This document shows positions 42,046 to 49,385 of a DNA stretch of 56,603 nt, one piece after another. The DNA is from JAMOQA01 sp964420365. Its GTDB lineage: Bacteria; Acidobacteriota; Polarisedimenticolia; J045. Within the stretch, counting starts at the first letter, position 1; each line of letters starts with the position of its first letter. The notes under the pieces were generated by a model. That model was not told the DNA's origin, ran no database searches, and worked only from the letters and a program-made list of their open reading frames with translations. The translations under genes were made by a program, and so were the position numbers. Where the stretch lies: contig CAYQTA010000016.1 of the NCBI GenBank assembly GCA_964420365.1, forward strand, positions 1 to 56,603, given 5' to 3'.

Positions 42046-43262
42046 ACGCTCCGGCCGATCCGACCACCTTTCCGGACCTCGACCAGGCGCGCCTGCTCGA
42101 CGCGATCTCGTCGATCCTCGTCGTGATCGACCGCGACGGCCGGATCCAGCGGTGCAACCGCGCCGCGCGGGAGGCCTTCGATCTCTGCCACGGCGGCGAA
42201 CGGCCCCACCTGTCCGAGCTCGCGGAGCGCTTCCTGGACGATGGCCAGCGACGGTTTCTTCTCGACCGCTCCCGGTGGGAGAAGCCTTTCCGGATGCGGG
42301 AGGTCCGGTACCGGAAGCGGGACGGGGGTCACGGGTACCTGGGCCTGACGGTCAACCCGGTCATCGGCGACGACGGCGAGCTCGAGGGGCTCCTCCTCCT
42401 CGCGCGCGACATCACGGACCGGAAGCACCTCGAGGGACAGCTTGCCCACGCGCTCAAGCTCGAGTCGATCGGGCAGCTCGCCGCCGGCGTCGCCCACGAG
42501 ATCAACACGCCCGCCCAGTACGTCGGGGACAACCTCCGCTTCCTCGAGGAGGCGTTCCGTGACCTCGACCGGATCCTCGGGCCGCTGCTGGACATGTTCG
42601 AGGAGGGTGTCCCGCCGCCGCTCGCCCCGCTGGCCGAGATCGCCCGGGAGATCGACCTCGCCTACCTCCGGGACGAGGTCCCGGCCGCGATCCGGCAGTC
42701 CCTCGACGGAATCGCCAGGATCAGCGAGATCGTCCGGTCGATGAAGGAGTTCTCGCACCCGGGCGGCAGGGAGAAGGCGCCGGCCGACATCAATGCCGCC
42801 CTCCGCTCCACGATCACGGTCTCGCGCAACGAGTGGAAGTACGTCGCCGAGGTCGAAACGGACCTCGACCCCTCGCTGCCACCGGTCCTCTGCCGGGTGG
42901 GGGAGCTCAACCAGGTCTTTCTCAACCTGATCGTCAACGCCGCCCACGCGATCGCGGACAAGGTAGGCGATTCGGGAAAAAAGGGAACGATCCGGGTCTC
43001 GACGAGGCGGCACGGGGACACCGTCGAGGTGCGCGTCTCCGACGACGGGACGGGGATCCCCCCGGAGATCCAGCCCCGGATCTTCGATCCGTTCTTCACG
43101 ACCAAGGAGGTCGGCGCGGGAACCGGCCAGGGCCTGGCGATCGCGAGGAGCACGATCGTCAAGGGGCACGGCGGCGAGCTGACCTTCGAGACCGTCCCCG
43201 GGGAAGGAACGACCTTCATCGTCCGGCTGCCGATCGAGCCACCCGAAGGGGAACAGCGATGA
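42042..43262 (+). CDS. Second PAS sensor histidine kinase, sister of the preceding kinase
   Basis: A 406-residue soluble kinase. A PAS domain (ISSILVVIDRDGRIQRCNRAAREAFDLC…DITDRKHLEGQL) precedes phosphoacceptor His152 in QLAAGVAHEINTPAQYVGDNLRFLE. The HisKA-ATPase half is closely similar to that of the kinase at 40597-42045 (shared NEWKYVA, NAAHAI, KKGTIRV, RIFDPFFTTKEVG, GTGQGLAIA), so the pair arose by duplication. The N-terminal 90 residues and the PAS cysteine cluster of the sister are absent. Coupled by ATGA overlaps on both sides. It could heterodimerise with its sister or sense a separate ligand (inference). Confidence 0.92.
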   Translation: MNAPADPTTFPDLDQARLLDAISSILVVIDRDGRIQRCNRAAREAFDLCHGGERPHLSELAERFLDDGQRRFLLDRSRWEKPFRMREVRYRKRDGGHGYLGLTVNPVIGDDGELEGLLLLARDITDRKHLEGQLAHALKLESIGQLAAGVAHEINTPAQYVGDNLRFLEEAFRDLDRILGPLLDMFEEGVPPPLAPLAEIAREIDLAYLRDEVPAAIRQSLDGIARISEIVRSMKEFSHPGGREKAPADINAALRSTITVSRNEWKYVAEVETDLDPSLPPVLCRVGELNQVFLNLIVNAAHAIADKVGDSGKKGTIRVSTRRHGDTVEVRVSDDGTGIPPEIQPRIFDPFFTTKEVGAGTGQGLAIARSTIVKGHGGELTFETVPGEGTTFIVRLPIEPPEGEQR

Positions 43263-44482
43263 GGAAACTGCGGGTCCTGTTCGTCGACGACGATCCGAAC
43301 GTGCTGTCCGGCCTTCGCCGGATGCTGCGCAGCGAGCGCGGGAACTGGGAGATGGAGTTCGTGGAGGGAGGCGACCAGGCGCTCGAGCGCCTGGCGGCGG
43401 AGCCGTTCGACGTGGTCGTCTCGGACATGCGGATGCCGGGCATGGACGGCGCCCAGTTGCTCGGCCACGTCCGGGACCGGTGGCCGAAGATCACGCGGAT
43501 CATCCTCTCCGGCCACTCCGACCAGGAGATGATCCTCCGGTCGATCGGGACGACGCACCAGTTTCTCGCGAAGCCATGCGAGCCGGCGGAACTCAAGGAT
43601 GCGATCCGCCGTACCGAGCGGCTGCGCGCCATGGTGCACCAGGAGGCGGTCCAGAAGCTCGTCTCCCGGGCCCAGCGCCTTCCGAGCATGCCGGACCTGT
43701 TCGCGGCCCTGATGGACGAGCTGCGGAACCCGAACGCCTCCCTCAGGAAGATCGGCGAGATCATCGCGAGGGACCCGGTGATGACCGCCCAGATCCTGCG
43801 GATCGTCAACTCGGCCTTCTTCGGCCTGGTCAGCAACGTGACGAGCCCGGCGCAGGCGGTGAACCTGCTCGGCCTGTCGACCGTGACGTCGCTGGTGCTG
43901 ACGGTCCACGTCTTCCAGCAGGCGCCGGAGGGACTGCTCAAGAAGACCGGCCTCGGCCACCTGTGGCAGCACTCCCTGCGCTGCGCGATCTTCGCGCGCG
44001 AGCTGGCGACCCTCGAGCAGGCACCGGCCCAACTGCGCGACGAGCTGTTCACCGCGGGGCTGCTCCACGACGTCGGGCGGCTCGTGCTGGCCTTCAACTT
44101 CCCCGAGGAGTACGAACGGATGGTCCGCGAGGCGGACGATCGGCCACTCGCCGACGCCGAGCGGGAGACCTTCGGCGCCGGCCACCCGGAAGTGGGGGCC
44201 TACCTGCTCGGGATCTGGGGCCTGCCCAACGACATCGTCGAGGCGGTCGCCTGGCACGACATTCCCCGCGAGGCCGAGCCGTCCGGCTTCTCGCCGGTGC
44301 TCGCCATCCACGTCGTCAACGTGATCGACCGAATCCTGTGTCCCCGCGAGGAGGCGTTCGCGGCCCCGAGACTCGACCTCGACCTGCTGCGGGAGGTCGG
44401 CCTCGAGGACCGGCTCGAGGCCTGGAAGGAGGCGTGTGCCGCGAAGCTCGCGGAGCACGAGCCCGAGGAGGCGCCGGCATGA
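43259..44482 (+). CDS. Response regulator with HDOD output domain
   Basis: A 407-residue protein. The receiver (1-120) has VLFVDDDP, phosphoacceptor Asp56 in VVVSDMRMPGMDG and Lys in QFLAKPCEPAEL. A HDOD domain (about 140-340) follows: QRLPSMPDLFAALMDEL, IIARDPVMTAQILRIVNSAFFGL, AVNLLGLSTVTSLVLTVHVFQ, then AGLLHDVGRLVLAFNFPEEYERMV and VGAYLLGIWGLPNDIVEAVAWHD. HDOD domains are catalytically inert relatives of HD phosphohydrolases with a signalling role. This is not one of the standard partners of H-NOX kinases in Vibrio or Shewanella. ATGA overlaps on both sides. Confidence 0.92.
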   Translation: MRKLRVLFVDDDPNVLSGLRRMLRSERGNWEMEFVEGGDQALERLAAEPFDVVVSDMRMPGMDGAQLLGHVRDRWPKITRIILSGHSDQEMILRSIGTTHQFLAKPCEPAELKDAIRRTERLRAMVHQEAVQKLVSRAQRLPSMPDLFAALMDELRNPNASLRKIGEIIARDPVMTAQILRIVNSAFFGLVSNVTSPAQAVNLLGLSTVTSLVLTVHVFQQAPEGLLKKTGLGHLWQHSLRCAIFARELATLEQAPAQLRDELFTAGLLHDVGRLVLAFNFPEEYERMVREADDRPLADAERETFGAGHPEVGAYLLGIWGLPNDIVEAVAWHDIPREAEPSGFSPVLAIHVVNVIDRILCPREEAFAAPRLDLDLLREVGLEDRLEAWKEACAAKLAEHEPEEAPA

Positions 44483-45642
44483 AGCCCCGGGTGCTCTGCG
44501 TCGACGACGAGCCGAACATCCTGCACGGCCTGCGACGACACCTCCGGAAGGAGTACGAGGTGGCCACGGCCGTCGGCGGGGAGGAAGGGCTGGAGATCCT
44601 CGAGAAGGAGGGTCCCTTCGAGGTCGTCGTCTCTGACCAGCGGATGCCGGGCATGGACGGCGTGACCTTCCTGCGGCGGGTCCGGGAGGTCTCGCCGCGG
44701 ACGATCCGGATCATGCTGACCGGGCAGGCCGACCTGCGGGATGCCGCGGCCGCGGTCAACGAGGGAAGCGTCTTCCGGTTCCTGACCAAGCCGGTCCTGC
44801 CGGAGGTTCTCCTCGAGGCGGTCGCGGCGGCCGTGCGGCAGCACGAGCTGGAGCGCGCCGAGAAGGAGCTGCTCGAGGAGACCCTCGCGGGCAGCATCCG
44901 GGTGCTGACCGAGATCCTCTCGATCGTCAGCCCGACGGCATTCAGTCGCGTGACGTCGGTCCACGCCTTCGTGCAGCACCTCGGCGAACGGTTCGGGTTC
45001 CCCTCCCCCTGGCAGCTCGACGTCGCCGGCCGGCTCGCGCTGCTCGGGTGCGTGACGATTCCCGGCGACGTGCTCGAGCGCTGGTTGGCGGGACAGGACC
45101 TCGATCCGGAGGAGCGCGACCTCGTCGAGGGCGCCCCCCGGACGGCGGCCGAGCTGATCGCGAAGATCCCGCGCCTCGGGGACGTGGCGGCGATCCTCGG
45201 CGCCCAGGCGGAGCCCCCGCCACCCGGGACCCCCGGGGACCCGGGCGCGCTGTCCCCCGTCGCGCTCGGGGGCCAGATCCTGCGAACGGCGGTCGCCTTC
45301 GACCTCGAGATCCTGCGCGGGAAGCCCCGTCGCCAGGCGCTCGACGAGCTGCGCGCCCGGCCGGGGGAGTACCTGCCCGACCTCGTCGAGGCCCTGTCGG
45401 ACGCCGCCCTGCCCGGCGAGCGGATGGTCCTGCGCACCGTCCACGCCGACGAGCTCGCGATGGGAATGGTCCTCGACCAGGACCTGCGGGCACGGAACGG
45501 GCTCGTCCTGCTGCGGCAGGGCCAGGAGATCACGTTCGCGGTCCTCGAGCGCCTGCGGGCCTTCGCCCGCGGGGTCGGCATCGAGGAACCGGTACGCGTC
45601 AAGGTCGCCGCGGGCAGCAGCGCCGCGGCGGAGAAGGTGTAG
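44479..45642 (+). CDS. Response regulator with degenerate HD-GYP domain (HnoD-like)
   Basis: A 387-residue protein. The receiver domain has LCVDDEPN, phosphoacceptor Asp53 in VVVSDQRMPGMDG and FLTKPVLPEVL. The second half aligns with HD-GYP phosphodiesterases (HAFVQHLGERFGFPSPWQLDVAGRLALLGCVTIPGDVLERWL… ILRTAVAFDLEILRGKPRRQALDELRARPGEYLPDLVEAL). However, the HD pair (LALLGC), the paired histidines and the GYP motif are all lost, so it should not cleave cyclic di-GMP. In the Shewanella Hno network a degenerate HD-GYP regulator, HnoD, tunes the active phosphodiesterase; this looks like its counterpart. No active partner phosphodiesterase is in the window. Confidence 0.88.
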   Translation: MKPRVLCVDDEPNILHGLRRHLRKEYEVATAVGGEEGLEILEKEGPFEVVVSDQRMPGMDGVTFLRRVREVSPRTIRIMLTGQADLRDAAAAVNEGSVFRFLTKPVLPEVLLEAVAAAVRQHELERAEKELLEETLAGSIRVLTEILSIVSPTAFSRVTSVHAFVQHLGERFGFPSPWQLDVAGRLALLGCVTIPGDVLERWLAGQDLDPEERDLVEGAPRTAAELIAKIPRLGDVAAILGAQAEPPPPGTPGDPGALSPVALGGQILRTAVAFDLEILRGKPRRQALDELRARPGEYLPDLVEALSDAALPGERMVLRTVHADELAMGMVLDQDLRARNGLVLLRQGQEITFAVLERLRAFARGVGIEEPVRVKVAAGSSAAAEKV

Positions 45643-45644
45643 CG

Positions 45645-46163
45645 ATGGACCGCAAGCCGACCGTGCTGCTCGTCGACGACGATCCGGGCGTTCCCGCCGC
45701 CCTCGCCCGCCTCCTGCGCCGCGAGCCGTGGCGCATCCTCGTCGCCCACTCGGGCGAGGAGGCGCTCGACATCCTCGGCCGCGAGGAGGTGGACGTGATC
45801 GTCACCGACGAGCAGATGCCCGGGATGCGCGGCTCCGAGCTGCTCGCCGCGGTCCGCCGGCGGCGACCCGAGGTCGTCGGGATGATCCTCTCCGGGCAGG
45901 CGACCCTCGAGGCGGCGATCCGCGCGATCAACGAGGGCCGGATCTGGCGCTTCTTCGTCAAGCCGGCCAACCCTGTCGACCTCCGGTTCAGCATCCGGCA
46001 GGCGCTCGAGCTCCGGGAGCTGCTGGCCGAGAACCGGCGCCTCGCCGCGGAGCTGGAGGAACGGGACCGCGTCCTGCGGGAGCTGGAGGAACGGCACCCG
46101 GGAATCACCGAGCTCCGCGAGGACGAGGAAGGCGCGATCCTCCTCGATCCGGCCGATGCCTGA
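45645..46163 (+). CDS. Single-domain response regulator with coiled-coil tail
   Basis: A 172-residue protein, last gene of the H-NOX operon, starting 2 bases after the previous stop. The receiver has LLVDDDPG, phosphoacceptor Asp55 in VIVTDEQMPGMRG and WRFFVKPANPVDL. The C-terminal 50 residues form a predicted coiled coil (RQALELRELLAENRRLAAELEERDRVLRELEERH) and an acidic tail (ELREDEEGAILLDPADA). No DNA-binding or enzymatic domain, so it may act as a phosphate sink or a protein-interaction switch. The convergent protease gene ends 21 bases beyond. Confidence 0.88.
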   Translation: MDRKPTVLLVDDDPGVPAALARLLRREPWRILVAHSGEEALDILGREEVDVIVTDEQMPGMRGSELLAAVRRRRPEVVGMILSGQATLEAAIRAINEGRIWRFFVKPANPVDLRFSIRQALELRELLAENRRLAAELEERDRVLRELEERHPGITELREDEEGAILLDPADA

Positions 46164-46184
46164 GCGACGGACCGCCGGGCGGCG

Positions 46185-48575
46185 TCACGGGCACGGAGAC
46201 GTGCTGGGCGGGCGCTCGGCGCCGTCGCTGCCCGCTCCCAGCGTTCCCTCGCCGGCGGAGTTCCTCGCGGCGACCAGGTAGTAGGCCCCGGCGGGATCGT
46301 CCAGGTCGTCGACGTCGAGGCTGGTCGCCCCGAGGCCGCAGGCGCCGGAGACCGGCGCGTGGTCCCACCCGCCGCTCCGCAGGGTGGCGAGCGTGCCCCG
46401 GTAGACGTCGTAGGTGACGCCGTCGCCGCTCACCGCCTGCCAGGAGAGCCGCTGGGACGTGGACGAGACCTTTTCCTGGACCAGCCCGTGGACCTCGCCG
46501 GGCGCGACGACTCCGAGCTCGCCGGCGATCACCAGCGCGAACGGCTGGGTGTTTCCGTAGCGCTCGTCCGGATCGGGCACGTTCGTTCCCTCGATCCGCA
46601 CCGTCCAGGTCCCGCTCTCCACGTCGGCCGGCGCGATCATCACCATCTCGAAGGGATCGGTGTGATCGTCGACCGTCCCGCCCGCGTCGGTGGAAACCGA
46701 CCACGCGCCGTCGAGGTTGTTCCCCCTGTATGTCTTCCCGGCGGGGGACGTGACGACGAGCCCGAGGTCGTTGACGAGGGCGCTGCCCGGCCGGTCGACC
46801 CAGGCGAGGACCACCCGCAGCGGATGCTCCCCGGCGATCACGTCGACGGTCGTCTCCCAGTGCCCGCCGTCCGCGATCCCCGCGGAGAGGCCGCGGTCCT
46901 CGATGACCAGGTCGGGCACGGTCCGGTCGTCGCCCGCGATCGGCAGCACGTTCGACAGGTTGATCCGGCCGGCGCCCTGGTACTGGTTCGGCCGGCTGCC
47001 CCCGCACGCGTCGCAGGGCAGCCAGTCGGCCGACGCGATCAGCACCGCCTTGACCAGGGCACCCGAGACCCGGTCGTTCGGAATCGCGTCCGCGGGGGTC
47101 TTCGCGCCCGACGGGTAGAACCCCTGGACGAAGTAGTCGCGCACCAGGGCGGCTGCACCCGCCGCCATCGGGCAGGCGAAGGACGTCCCGTTGTGCCCCT
47201 GGCTCAGGGTGTCGTCCGGCGGCCCGGTGATGTCCGAGTCCTGGTTCTTCCAGTAGGCACTGGTGTCGTAGTCGTCGGGCGCCGGGTTGCCGCCCACCCC
47301 CTTCGCGTCGGCCGACGGGGCCATGACCGTCGGCTGGCTGCGGCCGCCCGGGACCTGCGTCGCACCGGAGGAGGACCACCGCGTCGCCTGGTCGGGGTCC
47401 TGGAGGACACCGCCGACCCCGACCCCGTTCTTCAGGTTCGCGGGCGAGTCCACGCCGGAGGTCCCGCGGTTCCCCGCGGCCCAGAAGATCATGAACTCCC
47501 GGTGGTCCCACAGGAAGGCGTCCGCCTGCTCGGCGCGGGCGCTGTACGTATGGTCCCCCGAACCGCCCCAGCTGTTGGAGTGGATGTACGCGCCGGCGTT
47601 CAACGCGTCGCTGAACGCCTGGGTCAGGTTGGACGGCGGGCTGATCGATCCGACGAGGCACGAGAACGAGTTGTCCGGCCCGATGTCCTGGAAGACGACC
47701 CGCGCGTCCGGCGCGATCCCGTCGGTGTCGTCGGGCAGTCCGAGGTCCTGCCGGTTCCCCAGCGCGTTCTGGCTCGTGTTCGTGCCGTGGGAATACCCGG
47801 CACAGGTCCCGACGTGCCCGCCGCCGTAGGCGCGGTACGAGCGGACCTTCCGATGGGACGGCCCCGGCGTCCCGGCGTCGGACGAGGACTGGGCCATCGG
47901 GCGGGTGTCGACGTCGAGGCCCGAGTCCATGATCGCCACGAGCTGGCTCTCCCCCCGCACGCCGGCATCCCAGTAGGGCCGGCCCAGGTCTACGTCGCCC
48001 GACTGGAGCACCTCCTGGCTCTCGGCGGAGTGAAGGAAGGCGAACGGCAGCACCTCGCGGATCGAGACCACGTCCCGCAGCAGCGCCAACCGCGCGAGGG
48101 AGCCCGGGTCGCGCTCGAGGTCGATCGTCCCGAGGACCATCCGGAGGCTCGGGCTCGAGACCACGGCGCCCGCCGGGTCGATCCGCAGGCCCGCCGCCGC
48201 GAGCGCGTCCAGCACCTTCCGCGGATCGGTCCGCCGGTCGAGCTTGACGGCCACCCGGATCACCGGGACCCGGGCCTCCTCCCGGCCACCGACACGGACC
48301 ACCGTCACGCGGCGGTAGACCACGGGATCGAGGAGCAGGCCCCCGGCACGGTCGTCCGGCACCAGCCAGGGCAACCGCCCGAGGGCAGGGTCCACCTTGG
48401 CCGCCGCCGCCGGCGGCAGCGGGGGGACCAGGTCCACGCGCGGGAGTACCGGCGCCGCGTGGAACCCGACCTCGGCGACCACCGGCAGGCCGGTGAGGAC
48501 GAGGAGGAGCGCGATGAAGATGACCGGGAGCGGACGAGCGGCCTGGCGCCGCGCACGGCGGGAAGCGGGGGGCAT
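46185..48575 (-). CDS. Secreted subtilisin-like (S8) serine protease
   Basis: A 796-residue exported protease. After a signal anchor (ARPLPVIFIALLLVLTGLPVVA) comes a long propeptide region (to about residue 200). The catalytic domain has Asp217 (VAIMDSGLD), His263 (SHGTNTSQNALG), the oxyanion Asn in HSNSWGG, and Ser465 (HNGTSFACPMAAG). A P-domain-like beta sandwich follows (HPLRVVLAWVDRPGSALVNDLGLVVTSPAGKTYRGN…WTVRIEGTN). The last 90 residues are an FnIII-like module ending YYLVAARNSAGEGTLGAGSDGAERP, shared with the propeller protein at 18350. Likely an extracellular protease feeding the peptidases elsewhere in the window. Convergent with the H-NOX operon. Confidence 0.94.
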   Translation of the reverse strand: MPPASRRARRQAARPLPVIFIALLLVLTGLPVVAEVGFHAAPVLPRVDLVPPLPPAAAAKVDPALGRLPWLVPDDRAGGLLLDPVVYRRVTVVRVGGREEARVPVIRVAVKLDRRTDPRKVLDALAAAGLRIDPAGAVVSSPSLRMVLGTIDLERDPGSLARLALLRDVVSIREVLPFAFLHSAESQEVLQSGDVDLGRPYWDAGVRGESQLVAIMDSGLDVDTRPMAQSSSDAGTPGPSHRKVRSYRAYGGGHVGTCAGYSHGTNTSQNALGNRQDLGLPDDTDGIAPDARVVFQDIGPDNSFSCLVGSISPPSNLTQAFSDALNAGAYIHSNSWGGSGDHTYSARAEQADAFLWDHREFMIFWAAGNRGTSGVDSPANLKNGVGVGGVLQDPDQATRWSSSGATQVPGGRSQPTVMAPSADAKGVGGNPAPDDYDTSAYWKNQDSDITGPPDDTLSQGHNGTSFACPMAAGAAALVRDYFVQGFYPSGAKTPADAIPNDRVSGALVKAVLIASADWLPCDACGGSRPNQYQGAGRINLSNVLPIAGDDRTVPDLVIEDRGLSAGIADGGHWETTVDVIAGEHPLRVVLAWVDRPGSALVNDLGLVVTSPAGKTYRGNNLDGAWSVSTDAGGTVDDHTDPFEMVMIAPADVESGTWTVRIEGTNVPDPDERYGNTQPFALVIAGELGVVAPGEVHGLVQEKVSSTSQRLSWQAVSGDGVTYDVYRGTLATLRSGGWDHAPVSGACGLGATSLDVDDLDDPAGAYYLVAARNSAGEGTLGAGSDGAERPPSTSPCP

Positions 48576-48678
48576 GGAAACCTCGTTTCACCGGGCGGCA
48601 GCCCGGTCGGTTCCCCCGCAGGTACGTCGAGCCGGACGGGCCCGCAACCGCTTTCCGGTCGCGCCTGGCGCGCCCGGT

Positions 48679-48713
48679 GGCGCGGCGCGGGCCCCCGGGC
48701 CCGGCGCCGCGCC
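48679..48713 (-). terminator. Large GC hairpin downstream of dps
   Basis: Arms GGCGCGGCGC and GCGCCGCGCC, with an inner GGGCCC/GGGCCC pairing, form a long stem 20 bases beyond the dps stop on the minus strand. It probably ends dps transcription before the protease promoter. No T-run follows. Confidence 0.5.
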
Positions 48714-48732
48714 GCGGAAAGGAAGGCGCTCG

Positions 48733-49179
48733 TCAGGACCTGGTCAGCCAGGCCCGGAGCATCCAGAGGGTCTTCTCGATGCCGTCCAGGTGGCCGTCGA
48801 GCAGGTTGGCGGTCGTGCGATCACCGGCTTCCTCCGCCACCGCCAGCGTGGCCGCGAGGCCCTCGCGGAGCGCCTCGAGGTCCTGCCGGTAACGATCGAC
48901 CATCCCCGGGGCGGGAAGGGTGCCCGGCAACTCCTCGAGCCGGGCCGACTCCAGCACGTCGGCGAGGGTCAGCGGCGGGGTCCCGCCGAGGGCAAGGGAG
49001 CGCTCGGCGAACTCGTCGGCGGCATCGGCCCAGCGCTCGTATTCCTTTTCGAACAGGGCGTGGAGCTGGAAGAACTGGGGACCGGCCACCATCCAGTGAA
49101 ACGCCCGCAGGCGCTGGGCGAGGACCGCCAGGTCGGCGGCGTGGCGGTTCAGGGCATCGGTCAGCTTCGGGTTCGTCAT
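48733..49179 (-). CDS. dps: Dps-family ferritin-like DNA-protection protein
   Basis: A 148-residue four-helix protein. The Dps ferroxidase site is complete and correctly spaced: His28 (AFHWMVAGPQFFQLH), His40, Asp55 and Glu59 (ADAADEFAER). It oxidises ferrous iron with peroxide and stores it, protecting DNA. There is no basic N-terminal tail as in E. coli Dps, so direct DNA binding is uncertain. GCAAGGAGA precedes the ATG. The gene is divergent from a norR-like activator and has a sigma-54-type promoter at 49227-49242, which is unusual for dps. Confidence 0.92.
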   Translation of the reverse strand: MTNPKLTDALNRHAADLAVLAQRLRAFHWMVAGPQFFQLHALFEKEYERWADAADEFAERSLALGGTPPLTLADVLESARLEELPGTLPAPGMVDRYRQDLEALREGLAATLAVAEEAGDRTTANLLDGHLDGIEKTLWMLRAWLTRS

Positions 49180-49226
49180 CGCTTCGTCTCCTTGCTTCCG
49201 GGATCCTCCCGGTCATCCCCTTGAAG

Positions 49227-49242
49227 AGCACGACCCGTGCCA
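49227..49242 (-). promoter_or_regulatory. Sigma-54 (-24/-12) promoter for dps
   Basis: On the minus strand the sequence TGGCACGGGTCGTGCT matches the -24/-12 consensus: GG and GC dinucleotides exactly 10 bases apart within TGGCAC-N5-GTGCT. Transcription would start near 49216, about 37 bases before the dps ATG. The neighbouring gene encodes a sigma-54 activator. Confidence 0.8.
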
Positions 49243-49317
49243 ACGGCCCGGATCTTCCGCAACGAACTGCAGGCAAGGTGGTTACGAGCCCCCCCGCCCG
49301 GACGCGATCCCGGGAGG

Positions 49318-49372
49318 TCGCGAAATATCGCTCCTGGATGTGCGATACTTCACGCTGCGCGACATTTCGCGC
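49318..49372. promoter_or_regulatory. Three GCGA-N4-TCGC-type palindromes, probable activator binding sites
   Basis: GCGAAATATCGC (49320-49331) and GCGACATTTCGC (49359-49370) share the dyad GCGA-N4-TCGC. GCGATACTTCACGC (49342-49355) is a looser copy between them. The centres are about 22 and 17 bp apart. They lie 80-140 bp upstream of the -24/-12 promoter of dps, normal for enhancer sites, and the last abuts the ribosome site of the activator gene, suggesting autorepression. They do not fit the GT-N7-AC motif described for E. coli NorR. Confidence 0.65.
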
Positions 49373-49385
49373 GGAAGGAGCCGGA

